From the NCBI RefSeq assembly GCF_013294065.1, contig NZ_JABSNM010000005.1, forward strand, positions 1 to 64,000: a stretch of DNA of 64,000 nucleotides. The letters are read 5' to 3'. This document shows, piece after piece, positions 21,329 through 29,107 of the stretch. The notes beneath the pieces are model-generated. The model saw only the letters and a list, made by a program, of their open reading frames with translations, did not search any database and was not told the origin of the DNA. Position 1 is the first letter of the stretch. Each line of letters begins with the position of its first letter. Origin of the DNA: Sphaerotilus uruguayifluvii. Its GTDB lineage: Bacteria; Pseudomonadota; Gammaproteobacteria; Burkholderiales; Burkholderiaceae_C. The translations under genes were made by a program, and so were the position numbers.

Positions 21329-21377
21329 GATCCGTCAGGCACGGAAGCTGCTAATTCCCCGACCCGATTTCCTGCCC

Positions 21378-22109
21378 ATGAGCGATACCCATTTCGGCTT
21401 CAAGACCGTCGACGAGCAGAGCAAGGCGCGCATGGTGCGCGGCGTGTTCGACTCGGTCGCGGCCCGCTACGACCTGATGAACGACCTGATGTCGGGCGGC
21501 ATGCACCGGCTCTGGAAGGCCTACACGCTGGCCGTCTCGGGTGCGCGCGAGGGCCAGCAGGTGCTCGACATCGCCGGCGGCACCGGCGACCTGAGCCGCG
21601 CCTTCGCGCGCAAGGTCGGCCGCAGCGGCTGCGTGGTGCACACCGACATCAACGAGGCGATGCTCGGCCGCGGCCGCGACCGGCTGGTCGACGAGGGGCT
21701 GGTGCTGCCGACGGTGCTGTGCGATGCCGAGAAGCTGCCCTTCCCGGAGGCGCGCTTCGACATCGTCTCGGTCGCCTTCGGCCTGCGCAACATGACGCAC
21801 AAGGATGTCGCGCTGGCCGAGATGTGCCGGGTGCTCAAGCCGGGCGGCAAGCTGATGGTGCTGGAGTTCTCCAAGGTGGCCGCGCCGCTCGAGAAGGTCT
21901 ACGACTGGTACTCCTTCAGCGTGCTGCCGAAGCTGGGCCAGCTGGTGGCCGGCGACGCCGAGAGCTACCGCTACCTGGCCGAGTCGATCCGCATGCATCC
22001 CGGGCAGGCCGAGCTGAAGGCGATGATGAAGACCGCCGGCTTCGGGCATGTCGATGTCCACAACCTGACAGGTGGTGTCGTCGCGCTGCACGTCGGTCTG
22101 AAATGTTGA
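21378..22109 (+). CDS. ubiE: Ubiquinone/menaquinone biosynthesis C-methyltransferase UbiE
   Basis: 243 residues. UbiE methylates C2 of the benzoquinol ring in ubiquinone synthesis (and demethylmenaquinol where present) with S-adenosylmethionine. Family marks: FGFKTV near the N-terminus, [16 protein letters not shown], the SAM-binding [11 protein letters not shown] loop, and [23 protein letters not shown]. The start at 21378 ([11 protein letters not shown]) is the usual one. The DUF971-ubiE order is typical, but the genes that commonly follow (ubiJ, ubiB) are absent; an exopolysaccharide cluster begins after a 350-base gap instead. Confidence 0.95.
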   Translation: MSDTHFGFKTVDEQSKARMVRGVFDSVAARYDLMNDLMSGGMHRLWKAYTLAVSGAREGQQVLDIAGGTGDLSRAFARKVGRSGCVVHTDINEAMLGRGRDRLVDEGLVLPTVLCDAEKLPFPEARFDIVSVAFGLRNMTHKDVALAEMCRVLKPGGKLMVLEFSKVAAPLEKVYDWYSFSVLPKLGQLVAGDAESYRYLAESIRMHPGQAELKAMMKTAGFGHVDVHNLTGGVVALHVGLKC

Positions 22110-22460
22110 GCCGGAGTTGATCCTGGTCGGCCTTCGAGTGCGTATTGCACGCCAGACTGCGCGGTGATGCGGCAGTACCGGGATTGCGGGATTACTTGTT
22201 TTCTCAATTCGAACGACCGTTACAGAATTCGGCGTACTGTCTGATTTGCACCTCTGTCAGAGTCACAGTTGGTACAAGTCTTCACTCTCTCGTTAATACG
22301 TCACACAATCGTGATCCAGTCTCCCTTGCGTGAGGGGGAGCCGGTCGAGCCGATGTCGAGGCCGGACCGCTTGGGTCGAAAATCCGGAGGGCAGGGATGC
22401 CAGCCTTCCGCGCGGCGGGATGCGCAAGGGCATCCAGTGTTTGCCAAGGGGGCTGCAAGA
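22110..22460. other. Gap before the exopolysaccharide cluster
   Basis: 351 bases without a gene, clearly richer in A and T than the flanks in its middle (about 22180-22320). It contains a short inverted repeat (GTGC-GTATT-GCAC, around 22139) and the promoter candidate listed next. About 160 bases lie between that promoter and the first start codon, so the transcript would have a long leader; no known riboswitch consensus was recognised in it. In-frame ATGs upstream of 22461 have no Shine-Dalgarno and no conserved sequence. Confidence 0.5.
22269..22298 (+). promoter_or_regulatory. Candidate sigma-70 promoter of the sugar transferase gene
   Basis: TTGGTA (22269-22274) and TTAATA (22293-22298) are separated by 18 bases in the AT-rich part of the gap. 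Both hexamers are partial matches and nothing else supports the call. Confidence 0.35.
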
Positions 22461-23870
22461 ATGTTTCGAGTTTTCCAGCACCGGTCGTCGGGAACCCACT
22501 TCGTGGAACTGTTCGCCGATGGTCTGCTCTGCTTCATCGCCGCGCTGCTGTCTGCAGCCACGCTGGCCAGTCCGGTGCCCGGAGCCAGTCCGCTGACCCA
22601 GGTCATCACGCCGACGATCCTCTTCTCGGCCTTCTCCTTCGCGCTGGTGATGGCGCTGCTGTACTCCTTCGTCGGCCTGTACCGTCATCGCAACCTCGGC
22701 CTGGTGCCGATGGTGCTGCGCATCGGCTTCGCCTTCCTGGTCGGTGGCTACATCACCTACCTGACGATCAAGTACATCCGCTATGACGGCTACGCCAGCA
22801 GCCTGGTCGGCTACTCGCTGGTCTACCTGATGGTGGGTCTGGCGATCTACCGTGGCGTGGCCTGGGGCGTGCGTCAGGTCGTCGGCACCCGTCGCGTGCT
22901 GATCGTCGGCACCGGCCCGGATGCGCGCCAGGTCTGCACCGACCTGCGCGCCGGCGGCCAGTGGGCCGGCTACGACGTCGTCGGCTTCTACCCGACCACC
23001 GAGCAGACCGACCGGGCCGCGCTGCGTGGCGCCGCCCATGTGTTCGATGCCCGCCAGAAGCTGGTCGACCTGGTGCGCGAGCACCGCATCAACGAGATCA
23101 TCGTCGCGGTGCGTGAGCAGCGCGGCGGCGGCGTGCCGATGAACGATCTGCTCGAGTGCCGCATCGGCGGCGTGCCGATCATGGATCTGGCCTACTTCTA
23201 CGAGCGCACGAAGGCCGAGGTGCCGGTCGACAGCCTGAAGGCCAGCTGGCTGGTCTACGGCGACGGCTTCGTCCAGGGCCATGCCCGCGAGATCACCAAG
23301 CGCCTGTTCGACATCGTCAGCTCCTCGGTGCTGCTGGTGCTGGGTGCGCCGGTCATGCTGCTGACCGCGCTGGCGATCCGCCTCGACAGCCCCGGCCCGA
23401 TCCTCTACAAGCAGGAGCGCGTCGGCATGAGCGGCAAGGGCTTCATGTGCATCAAGTTCCGCAGCATGCGCACCGATGCCGAGAAGGATGGCGTGGCCCG
23501 CTGGGCGTCCAAGAACGACTCGCGTATCACCCGCGTCGGCGCCTTCATCCGCAAGACCCGCATCGACGAGCTGCCGCAGCTCTTCAGCGTGCTGCGCGGC
23601 GAGATGAGCATGGTGGGTCCGCGTCCGGAGCGCCCGTCCTTCGTCGCCCAGCTGCGCGAGCAGATTCCCTACTACGACCTGCGCCACACGGTGAAGCCGG
23701 GCCTGACCGGCTGGGCCCAGGTCCGCTACGCCTACGGCGCCTCGCTCGAGGACGCGCGCAAGAAGCACCAGTTCGACCTGTACTACGTCAAGAACAACTC
23801 GCTGCTGCTGGACCTGCAGGTCCTGATCGAGACGGTCAGCGTGGTGCTGTTCCGCGAGGGAGCGCACTGA
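22461..23870 (+). CDS. Sugar-phosphate transferase of the XrtA/PEP-CTERM exopolysaccharide type
   Basis: 469 residues. It starts polysaccharide synthesis by moving a sugar-1-phosphate onto undecaprenyl phosphate at the inner membrane. Four N-terminal membrane segments (about 10-135) are followed by a Rossmann-like domain (VLIVGTGPDARQV), a fifth membrane segment (about 280-305), and the catalytic domain with KFRSMRTDAE, RKTRIDELPQL, GPRPERP and GLTGWAQVRY. The C-terminal pattern (SLEDARKKHQFDLYYVKN) is that of the PEP-CTERM-associated transferase family I know as TIGR03013. ATG 22461 follows AAGGGGG. A strong terminator separates it from the exporter gene, so it is probably its own transcription unit. 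Confidence 0.88.
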   Translation: MFRVFQHRSSGTHFVELFADGLLCFIAALLSAATLASPVPGASPLTQVITPTILFSAFSFALVMALLYSFVGLYRHRNLGLVPMVLRIGFAFLVGGYITYLTIKYIRYDGYASSLVGYSLVYLMVGLAIYRGVAWGVRQVVGTRRVLIVGTGPDARQVCTDLRAGGQWAGYDVVGFYPTTEQTDRAALRGAAHVFDARQKLVDLVREHRINEIIVAVREQRGGGVPMNDLLECRIGGVPIMDLAYFYERTKAEVPVDSLKASWLVYGDGFVQGHAREITKRLFDIVSSSVLLVLGAPVMLLTALAIRLDSPGPILYKQERVGMSGKGFMCIKFRSMRTDAEKDGVARWASKNDSRITRVGAFIRKTRIDELPQLFSVLRGEMSMVGPRPERPSFVAQLREQIPYYDLRHTVKPGLTGWAQVRYAYGASLEDARKKHQFDLYYVKNNSLLLDLQVLIETVSVVLFREGAH

Positions 23871-23916
23871 GGAATACCGGGGAGACCTGCCCGCTGCCGG
23901 CACAGCCTTCCTTGCG

Positions 23917-23946
23917 ACAGCGCACGAGCCTTTGTTCGTGCGCTGT
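23917..23946 (+). terminator. Strong rho-independent terminator after the sugar transferase
   Basis: ACAGCGCACGA and TCGTGCGCTGT form a perfect 11-bp stem around an 8-base loop, 46 bases past the stop codon, and are followed by TTCGTTT. This is one of the best terminators in the window. Confidence 0.85.
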
Positions 23947-24153
23947 TTCGTTTGGGGTGATGTTCATTTTTTTCATTTGGGCGGAAATGCCGGTTCTGGT
24001 TCACGAATGGTCACGATTGCTGTCCGACAGGCCTGTTCTGTAAGGAATCATTGCAAACCGACGGTACGATCACGTCACCGTGTGGACAGACCGGCGGGAC
24101 AGATTGCTCTGGCTATCGCAGTTGGCTTGCAGTTATTGAAGAGAGGAATTCGC

Positions 24154-24789
24154 ATGAGGATCGAAACGGGCCGTCTCACGCGTGCGGCCGCATGGCTGCT
24201 GGCTTCGACGCTGGCTGTGGGGGCCCTGTCGGGTTGCGGCAGCATCGGCCGCTATCCGCCGGCGCCGCGCAGCGCCGAGACGCCGGACCACCGCTATCGC
24301 ATCGGCCCGCTGGACACGCTCAATGTCGTCGTCTGGCGCAACCCGGAGCTGTCGGCGACCGTCACCGTGCGTCCGGACGGCCGCATCTCCACGCCGCTGG
24401 TCGAGGATCTGCTGGCGTCGGGCAAGAACCCGTATGACCTGTCGCGCGAGATCGAGAAGGAACTCGGCAAGGTGATCCGCGATCCGGTCGTCACCGTGGT
24501 CGTCGGCTCGTTCCAGGGGGTCTACAGCGACCAGATCCGCATCGTCGGCGAGGCGGCCAAGCCGCAGAGCGTGGCCTTCCGCCAGAACATGAGCCTGCTC
24601 GACGTCATGATCCAGGCCGGCGGCCTGACCGACTTCGCCGACGGCAACTCGGCCGTGCTGGTGCGCGGCTCCGAAGGCGGCAAGCAGTACAGCGTCCGGC
24701 TGAAGGACCTGCTCAAGCGCGGCGACATCTCGGCCAACGTCGATGTCAAGCCGGGCGACATCATCATCGTGCCCCAGAGCTGGTTCTGA
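24154..24789 (+). CDS. Polysaccharide export lipoprotein (Wza-like, XrtA type)
   Basis: 211 residues. A lipoprotein signal peptide ends in the lipobox LSGC with the acylated cysteine at C28. It is followed by the polysaccharide export domain (YRIGPLDTLNVVVWRNPELS...VRPDGRISTPLVEDLLASG) and one SLBB domain (IRIVGEAAKPQSVAFRQ). Such proteins form or gate the outer-membrane exit for exopolysaccharide; this short form is the PEP-CTERM-associated exporter family. GAGAGG lies 7 bases before the ATG. The preceding 200 bases, after the terminator, are relatively AT-rich and should hold the promoter for the remaining five genes of the cluster, but no clear consensus was found. Confidence 0.88.
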   Translation: MRIETGRLTRAAAWLLASTLAVGALSGCGSIGRYPPAPRSAETPDHRYRIGPLDTLNVVVWRNPELSATVTVRPDGRISTPLVEDLLASGKNPYDLSREIEKELGKVIRDPVVTVVVGSFQGVYSDQIRIVGEAAKPQSVAFRQNMSLLDVMIQAGGLTDFADGNSAVLVRGSEGGKQYSVRLKDLLKRGDISANVDVKPGDIIIVPQSWF

Positions 24790-24878
24790 GACACGCCTGC
24801 CGTCGCACATGGCCGGCCCCGGCAGGGGCGGCCCGCGGTCCGACGGCCCGAACTGACGATTACAGGTAGACAGCCGGT

Positions 24879-26420
24879 ATGAACGATTTCACCCGACAGG
24901 CTGCGATCTTGGCTGGAAGCGTATGGCGACACCGCTGGGTGGCGGTGGCCGTCGCGTGGCTGGTGGCCATTCTTGGTGCGCTGGTGGTCATGGTCGTGCC
25001 CGAGCGCCACGAGGCTCGAGCCCGGATCTATGTGGACACGCAGACCGTGCTGCGTCCGATGATGGTCGGTCTGGCCTTCCAGCCCGACATCGACCAGCAG
25101 GTTCGCATGCTCGGCCGCACGCTGATCTCGCGCCCGAACGTCGAGCGTCTGGTCAACAACCCCACGGTCGGACTCGAGAAGGTCGAGCCGTCGAAGGTCG
25201 ACAGCCAGATCGAGACGCTGATGAAGACCATCAAGGTCGAGCAGACCGGGGGCAACAACCTCTACGCCATCAGCTATCGCGACACCAACGGCGAGCGCGC
25301 CCAGCGCCTGGTCGAGGCCCTGGTCTCCATGTTCATGGAGAGCGGCATCGACTCCAAGCGCAAGGACTCGGCCGACGCGAGCCGCTTCATCGACGAGCAG
25401 ATCAAGTCCTACGAGACCAAGCTGACCGAGTCGGAGAACCGCCTGAAGGAATTCAAGCTGAAGAACATGAACGTCGCGGCGACGCAGACGCAGGACTTCT
25501 TCGGCCGGATCCAGTCGATGACCGACGAGGTCAACCGCCTGAAGGTGCAGCTCAGCGCCGCCGAGCGCTCGCGCGACGCGATCCGCCGCGATCTCGAGGG
25601 CGAGGATCCGCAGCTGCCGATGGGCGCCGCCTCCGCGGTGTCGATGACGCCGGACCTCGACGAGCGCATCCTCGCGCTCAAGCGCCAGCTCGACGACATG
25701 GAGCGCCGCTACACCGAGAACCACCCCGACGTGAAGACGACGCGGCGCATGATCACCGAGCTCGAGCAGAACCGTCGCGCCGAGCTCGACCGCCTGCGTG
25801 CCGAGAACCCGAAGCGCCGCACCGCCGCGACCAATCCGGTCTACCAGCGCCTGCGCAACAACCTCTCGGATGCCGAGGCCAACGTCGCCTCGCTGCGCGG
25901 CCAGCTCGAGGCCCAGGCCGCACGCCTGGAGGAGATCCGCTCGCAGGCCAACCGCGTGCCGCAGGCCGAGGCGGAGCTGGCGCAGATGAACCGCGACTAC
26001 GAGATCCTGCGTCGCAACTACGACCAGCTGGTGCAGCGCCGCGAGGCCGCCTCGCTGGGCGTGAAGATCGACCAGACCGCGTCGATGGCCGACTTCCGCA
26101 TCATCGAGCCGCCGCGCATGCTGCCGGCGCCGGTCTTCCCGAGCCGCATCCAGATGGCTGCGGGCGTGATGCTGCTGTCGATGGTGATCGGCGTCGCCGT
26201 CGCCTACGCGATGACGCTGGTCAACCCGACCTTCGCCAGCGAGCGCGAGCTGCGCGAGTTCACCAAGCGTCCGGTGCTGGGCAGCCTGACGAAGATCGAG
26301 GATCCTCGCGAGCGTGACCAGCTGCGCCAGGACCGCATGAAGCTGGCCGGCGTGATGGGGCTGTTCCTGCTGGCGAATGTCGGCTGGATGGCCTGGATCT
26401 CGATGCGCGCGGCCACCTGA
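24879..26420 (+). CDS. Chain-length determinant protein (Wzz/XrtA type)
   Basis: 513 residues. An N-terminal membrane helix (about 20-41) and C-terminal helices (about 424-446 and 488-506) enclose a long periplasmic domain with heptad-like coiled coil (about 165-410). The Wzz signature is present at the N-terminus (ARARIYVDTQTVL) and at the Pro-rich segment before the C-terminal helix (IIEPPRMLPAPVFPS). These proteins set polysaccharide chain length and pair with a cytoplasmic tyrosine kinase, here the next gene, 13 bases downstream. The extra third hydrophobic segment at the C-terminus fits the PEP-CTERM-associated chain-length family. Confidence 0.9.
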   Translation: MNDFTRQAAILAGSVWRHRWVAVAVAWLVAILGALVVMVVPERHEARARIYVDTQTVLRPMMVGLAFQPDIDQQVRMLGRTLISRPNVERLVNNPTVGLEKVEPSKVDSQIETLMKTIKVEQTGGNNLYAISYRDTNGERAQRLVEALVSMFMESGIDSKRKDSADASRFIDEQIKSYETKLTESENRLKEFKLKNMNVAATQTQDFFGRIQSMTDEVNRLKVQLSAAERSRDAIRRDLEGEDPQLPMGAASAVSMTPDLDERILALKRQLDDMERRYTENHPDVKTTRRMITELEQNRRAELDRLRAENPKRRTAATNPVYQRLRNNLSDAEANVASLRGQLEAQAARLEEIRSQANRVPQAEAELAQMNRDYEILRRNYDQLVQRREAASLGVKIDQTASMADFRIIEPPRMLPAPVFPSRIQMAAGVMLLSMVIGVAVAYAMTLVNPTFASERELREFTKRPVLGSLTKIEDPRERDQLRQDRMKLAGVMGLFLLANVGWMAWISMRAAT

Positions 26421-26433
26421 GGGAGTCATCCAG

Positions 26434-27408
26434 ATGAACACCATCGAGCAGGCCGCCAAGCGCCTGGCTGAACTCAAGCGCGCCGGCTACGACGTCCCGG
26501 TGCCCGACATGCCGGGCGGAAGCCCGGCGGCGCAGCCCGGCGCCACGCCCGCGGTGCCGCTGCCGGCCGAGGCCGGGCCGGCGGGCGCGTCCGCGCCGGC
26601 CGCCGTCGCGGCGGTCGCGGCGGCACCCGCGGTGCCTGCGGTGCGCAGCGCCCAGGTCGAGATGCTGCCCTCGTCCGGCCGGCGCTCGCGCGAGGTCATG
26701 ATCGACGTCGCCCGTCTCGAGCGCGAGGGCTATCTGGTGCCCACGCAGGCCCGCTCGCAGCTGGCCGAGCAGATGCGCATCATCAAGCGCCCGCTGCTGG
26801 CCAATGCCCGTGGCGAGACGGCGCAGCACATCCCGCGCGCCAACCTGATCCAGGTCGTCAGCGCGATGCCCGGCGAGGGCAAGACCTTCTTCGCGATCAA
26901 CCTCGCGATGAGCATCGCGATGGAGGTCGACCTGTCGGTGCTGCTGGTCGACGCCGACGTGCTGCGCCCCTCGGTGCTGGCGCGCTGCGGCATCGAGCCC
27001 TCGCGCGGCCTGATGGATGTGCTGAAGTCGCCCTCGCTCGACCTGGCCGACGTGATGCTGCGCACCAACGTGCCCAAGCTGACGCTGCTGCCGGCCGGCA
27101 CCGCCAACGCGCAGTCGACCGAGCTGCTGGCCAGCGCGGCGATGGAGAAGCTGCTCGACGAGCTGGCCTCGCGCTTCCCGGACCGCATCATCGTCTTCGA
27201 TGCGCCGCCGCTGATCCCGACCACCGAGTCGCGCGTGCTGGCGTCCCGCGTCGGCCAGGTCGTCATGGTCGTCGAGGCCGGCAAGACCACGCACGGGCAG
27301 GTCACGCAGGCCTATGCCGCGGTCGAGCAGTGCCCGATCGTGCTGTCGGTGCTCAACCGCGCCAGCACCAAGTCGAACGAGGCCTATGGCTATTACTACG
27401 CCACCTGA
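26434..27408 (+). CDS. Cytoplasmic tyrosine kinase (BY-kinase) of the exopolysaccharide system
   Basis: 324 residues. A Pro/Ala-rich N-terminal region (to about 70) precedes a BY-kinase domain with Walker A AMPGEGKTFFAINLA, Walker A' VLLVDADVLRP and Walker B RIIVFDAPP. The C-terminus ends in a tyrosine cluster (EAYGYYYAT) suited to autophosphorylation. The kinase would work with the adjacent chain-length protein to control polymerisation and export. The ATG at 26434 follows GGGAG by 9 bases; an earlier in-frame ATG inside the previous gene is unlikely. The next gene starts just downstream or overlaps, so translation is probably coupled. Confidence 0.9.
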   Translation: MNTIEQAAKRLAELKRAGYDVPVPDMPGGSPAAQPGATPAVPLPAEAGPAGASAPAAVAAVAAAPAVPAVRSAQVEMLPSSGRRSREVMIDVARLEREGYLVPTQARSQLAEQMRIIKRPLLANARGETAQHIPRANLIQVVSAMPGEGKTFFAINLAMSIAMEVDLSVLLVDADVLRPSVLARCGIEPSRGLMDVLKSPSLDLADVMLRTNVPKLTLLPAGTANAQSTELLASAAMEKLLDELASRFPDRIIVFDAPPLIPTTESRVLASRVGQVVMVVEAGKTTHGQVTQAYAAVEQCPIVLSVLNRASTKSNEAYGYYYAT

Positions 27409-27418
27409 GGCTGCCGCG

Positions 27419-29089
27419 GTGCGGCGCATCGTGCTGTCCGTGCTCGGTGCGCTGGCCGTGGTGGCGGCCCAGGCCCAGCAGGTGCCGGGCGCAGCGGCCA
27501 ACGATGCCGGCGCGGCCGCGACGCAGTTCAACCCGAACCGCACGCCGGTCAACGCGATTCCCGACGCCGCCCAGGCGCTCGGCGGCGTCGGCGGCGCGCC
27601 GCCTCCGGCGGCCGCCTCGGCGCCGGCGCGCGGATGGCGCGTGGCGCCGGCGCTGAAGGTCACGGCCACCGCGACCAACAACGTCGGCCTGCAGCAGGGC
27701 GACCGCCAGGCCGACGTCGTCACGACGGTCACGCCGCAGCTGCAGCTGCTCGGCACCGGGCCGGACTACCGGCTCAATGCCAACGTCGCCGCCGACGTGG
27801 TGCAGTACCTCGGCCGCACCCGCGCCGACCGCATCTTTCCGCGCGGCCAGGTGGCGCTGAACGCGCGTCTGCTCGAGCGGCTGTTCTTCGTCGACGCCGA
27901 GCTCGGTGCCGACACCACCTCGTCGACGCCCTTCGAGATGCTCGGCGACGGGGCCACCTACTACACCGCCAGCACCGTCACCCGCGAGCGGATCAGCCCC
28001 TACATCGACCGCGAGCTGTCGCCGGGGTCGCGCTTCACCGCGCGCAGCGACAACACCTGGTCGCAGGGCCGGGGCACCGGCACCGCCGCGGCGGCGCAGC
28101 TCAACGCCGACGCGCATGTGCGCACCGACACGCTGCGCTACGACCTGCGCCCGCAGCCGACCGGCCTGCGTGCCGAGTACAACCGCCAGGACACCCGCTA
28201 CCGCGACAGCGCCGGCAGCCTCGTGCTGGCCACCGCGCGGCTGTCGGCGCTGTACGCTCCGGATCCGACGCTCACGCTCGGCGTGACCGGCGGCAGCGAC
28301 GGCGCCGACTACTCGACCAACTCGGTGCGCGAGACGCTGCGCGGCGTGCTGCTGCGCTGGGCGCCGTCCGAGCGCACCGTGTTCGACAGCCTGGTCGAGA
28401 AGCGCTTCTTCGGCACCGGCTGGAACGCCACGCTGACGCACCGCTCGCCCTTCATGGCGCTGTCGGCCGGACTGCAGCGCCAGGCCTCGACCTACGCGTC
28501 GCGCCTGGGCACGCTGCAGGCCGGCGGCGACGTGGCCACGATGATCGACGCGATGCTGCAGACGCGCATCCTCGACGAGGCCACCCGCCAGGCCGCGGTG
28601 CAGGACCTGATGAGCAAGCGCGGCCTGTCGAACTCGCTGGGCAGCGCGGTCGACCTGTACTCGCGCACCGTGCAGGTCCAGCAGGGCGTCAACGTCACGC
28701 TGGCGCTGGTCGGCGTGCGCCACACCTTCACGATGCGGCTGTACCAGACGCGGCTGGAGGACTATCACGGCGGGAACGAGGACAGCAGCGGCATCGTCGG
28801 CCTGGCCAGCGACTCGATCCAGCGCGGCATGACGCTGGGGCTGAGCCGCCGGCTCGATCCGGACACGACCGCCTCGGTGACGCTGACACGCGCACGCACC
28901 GAGGGCATCGGCGCCAACGCGACGCTGGGCACGCGCAGCGGCACGATCGTGCGGCTCGGCCTGTCGCACGCGCTGTCGCCGCGCACGACGGTCACCGGCG
29001 CGCTGCGCCACCAGTCCGGCTCGACCTCGCTGATCAGCCCGACGGCCAGCGAGACCGGCCTCTCCGCCGGCCTGCTGCACCGTTTCTGA
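27419..29089 (+). CDS. Outer-membrane beta-barrel protein of the XrtA exopolysaccharide system
   Basis: 556 residues if the GTG at 27419 is used. That start gives a clean signal peptide (MRRIVLSVLGALAVVAAQAQQ), with cleavage probable at AQA/QQ, and has GAGG 9 bases upstream. An ATG at 27386 inside the kinase gene is the alternative but would lengthen the signal peptide. The mature part has many alternating amphipathic strands (LKVTATATNNVGL, TLTLGVTGGSDG, TASVTLTRART) and ends in LLHRF, a typical barrel C-terminus. It corresponds to the PEP-CTERM-associated outer-membrane protein family found between the kinase and ATPase genes; an exit pore or docking role is inferred. Confidence 0.8.
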   Translation: MRRIVLSVLGALAVVAAQAQQVPGAAANDAGAAATQFNPNRTPVNAIPDAAQALGGVGGAPPPAAASAPARGWRVAPALKVTATATNNVGLQQGDRQADVVTTVTPQLQLLGTGPDYRLNANVAADVVQYLGRTRADRIFPRGQVALNARLLERLFFVDAELGADTTSSTPFEMLGDGATYYTASTVTRERISPYIDRELSPGSRFTARSDNTWSQGRGTGTAAAAQLNADAHVRTDTLRYDLRPQPTGLRAEYNRQDTRYRDSAGSLVLATARLSALYAPDPTLTLGVTGGSDGADYSTNSVRETLRGVLLRWAPSERTVFDSLVEKRFFGTGWNATLTHRSPFMALSAGLQRQASTYASRLGTLQAGGDVATMIDAMLQTRILDEATRQAAVQDLMSKRGLSNSLGSAVDLYSRTVQVQQGVNVTLALVGVRHTFTMRLYQTRLEDYHGGNEDSSGIVGLASDSIQRGMTLGLSRRLDPDTTASVTLTRARTEGIGANATLGTRSGTIVRLGLSHALSPRTTVTGALRHQSGSTSLISPTASETGLSAGLLHRF

Positions 29090-29107
29090 CGGCTTCGAAG
29101 AACGACG

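Noticed and set aside
23950-24153. A sigma-54 (-24/-12) promoter upstream of the exporter gene
   Set aside because: TGG and GC-like elements such as TGGTCACGATTGC occur, but the spacing is wrong for the GG-N10-GC consensus.
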